From Leptospira fainei serovar Hurstbridge str. BUT 6 (GTDB taxonomy: Bacteria > Spirochaetota > Leptospiria > Leptospirales > Leptospiraceae), in the NCBI RefSeq assembly GCF_000306235.2, contig NZ_AKWZ02000001.1, positions 186,001 through 250,000 of the forward strand: a stretch of DNA of 64,000 nt, in the 5' to 3' direction. The translations under genes and the position numbers were made by a program. Positions 63,465 through 64,000 of the stretch are shown here, one piece after another. The notes under the pieces are model-generated. The model saw only the letters and a list, made by a program, of their open reading frames with translations. It was not told the DNA's origin and did not search any database. Every line of letters starts with the position of its first letter. The stretch's first letter is position 1.

Positions 63465-64000
63465 ATGAAAGAATTAATCAAATTACTAAGTTTTTCCTTA
63501 ATATTTAACTTGCTCATCTCCTGCAATAAAACGCCCGTTTCAGCTGCCGTAGCGTCCGCACCGGACGTTCCCGCTCCATTAAATCGAAGCGCTTCGGATG
63601 TGATCGTAAAGTTGGAAACAAAGGAAGTTATTAAACAACTGGCTCCCGGAGTCGACTACACTTTCTGGACATTCGGAGGGAATGTCCCGGGCCCCTTTTT
63701 ACGTTTGAAGGAAGGTGATAATGTCGAATTTCAACTAAGTAACCACCCCTCAAGTAAGATGCCGCATAATATAGATTTACATGCAGTAATGGGTCCGGGC
63801 GGAGGAGCCGGCGCTTCCTTTACTGCGCCAGGACACACAAGCGTTTTCAAATTCAAAGCATTAAGAGCCGGTCTCTACGTATATCATTGTGCTACCGCGC
63901 CAGTAGGAATGCATATCGCGAACGGAATGTACGGATTAGTGTTCGTGGAACCTCCGGATGGCTTACCGAAGGTCGATAAAGAATATTATATTATGCAAAG
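63465..64000 (+). CDS. nirK: Copper-containing nitrite reductase (partial, cut by window end)
   Basis: The first 178 codons are present; the gene runs past the window. ATG 63465 has AGGG just before it. Lipobox LLISC puts the lipidated Cys at position 20, so this is a membrane-anchored lipoprotein form. Cupredoxin domain 1 is intact: [38 protein letters not shown] (type 1 and type 2 copper His), and [20 protein letters not shown] (type 2 His, type 1 Cys, His and Met). It reduces nitrite to nitric oxide in the periplasm. The second domain, with the remaining type 2 His, lies outside. Confidence 0.93.
   Translation, partial: MKELIKLLSFSLIFNLLISCNKTPVSAAVASAPDVPAPLNRSASDVIVKLETKEVIKQLAPGVDYTFWTFGGNVPGPFLRLKEGDNVEFQLSNHPSSKMPHNIDLHAVMGPGGGAGASFTAPGHTSVFKFKALRAGLYVYHCATAPVGMHIANGMYGLVFVEPPDGLPKVDKEYYIMQ

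Noticed and set aside
1..64000. CRISPR array, insertion sequence or prophage
   Set aside because: No regularly spaced repeats, transposase motifs, integrase or phage structural genes were seen on reading both strands by eye.

Overview
The window looks like chromosomal DNA of a spirochaete of the family Leptospiraceae (Leptospira-like). This is an inference from moderate GC, many lipobox lipoproteins, SpoIIE-type phosphatases on multi-pass membrane sensors, several membrane desaturases and hypothetical families that I associate with Leptospira. No rRNA, tRNA, CRISPR array, insertion sequence or prophage was recognised.

Layout. Positions 1-11000 hold an NTE-like patatin phospholipase with two cyclic-nucleotide-binding domains, an unknown 523-aa protein, a small ArsR/SRPBCC/membrane-protein operon with a long palindrome at its start, a lipoprotein, two overlapping hypothetical genes, and an XRE regulator set between two paralogous multi-pass membrane proteins. 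Positions 11600-17900 are a lipid-modification patch: two paralogous short fatty acid desaturases, a fatty acid hydroxylase-family protein, a DUF1993 protein, a DUF2892 membrane protein, a nitrobindin-like protein and an unknown protein.

Positions 18380-43730 are the most striking part. A single-chain type I fatty acid synthase (3350 aa; AT-ER-DH-MPT-ACP-KR-KS, the actinobacterial/fungal layout) is followed 7 nt later by a single-chain biotin carboxylase/BCCP/carboxyltransferase (1979 aa), then by a long-chain acyl-CoA ligase. Upstream lie an acyl-CoA dehydrogenase, a 3-hydroxyacyl-CoA dehydrogenase and a divergent AraC-type regulator. One polypeptide would make malonyl-CoA and another would use it, as in fungi. 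A 16-bp motif (YTTGNAYGNNNCGGCT) occurs seven times, in the three intergenic regions of this locus, and is a candidate operator tying these genes into one regulon. No phosphopantetheinyl transferase was seen in the window.

Positions 43990-57970 hold signalling and secreted-lipid genes: two more SpoIIE phosphatases and a membrane-bound sigma-54 activator that all share a similar N-terminal multi-pass sensor module with the phosphatase at 18380-21562, two exported alpha/beta hydrolases, an outer-membrane barrel and a bile-acid/sodium symporter family transporter. Positions 58180-64000 hold a third fatty acid desaturase, a large outer-membrane barrel protein, a TPR protein, two decayed genes (a D-2-hydroxyacid dehydrogenase N-terminus and a lumazine-binding-like C-terminus) and the start of a copper nitrite reductase (nirK) with an FNR-type palindrome far upstream.
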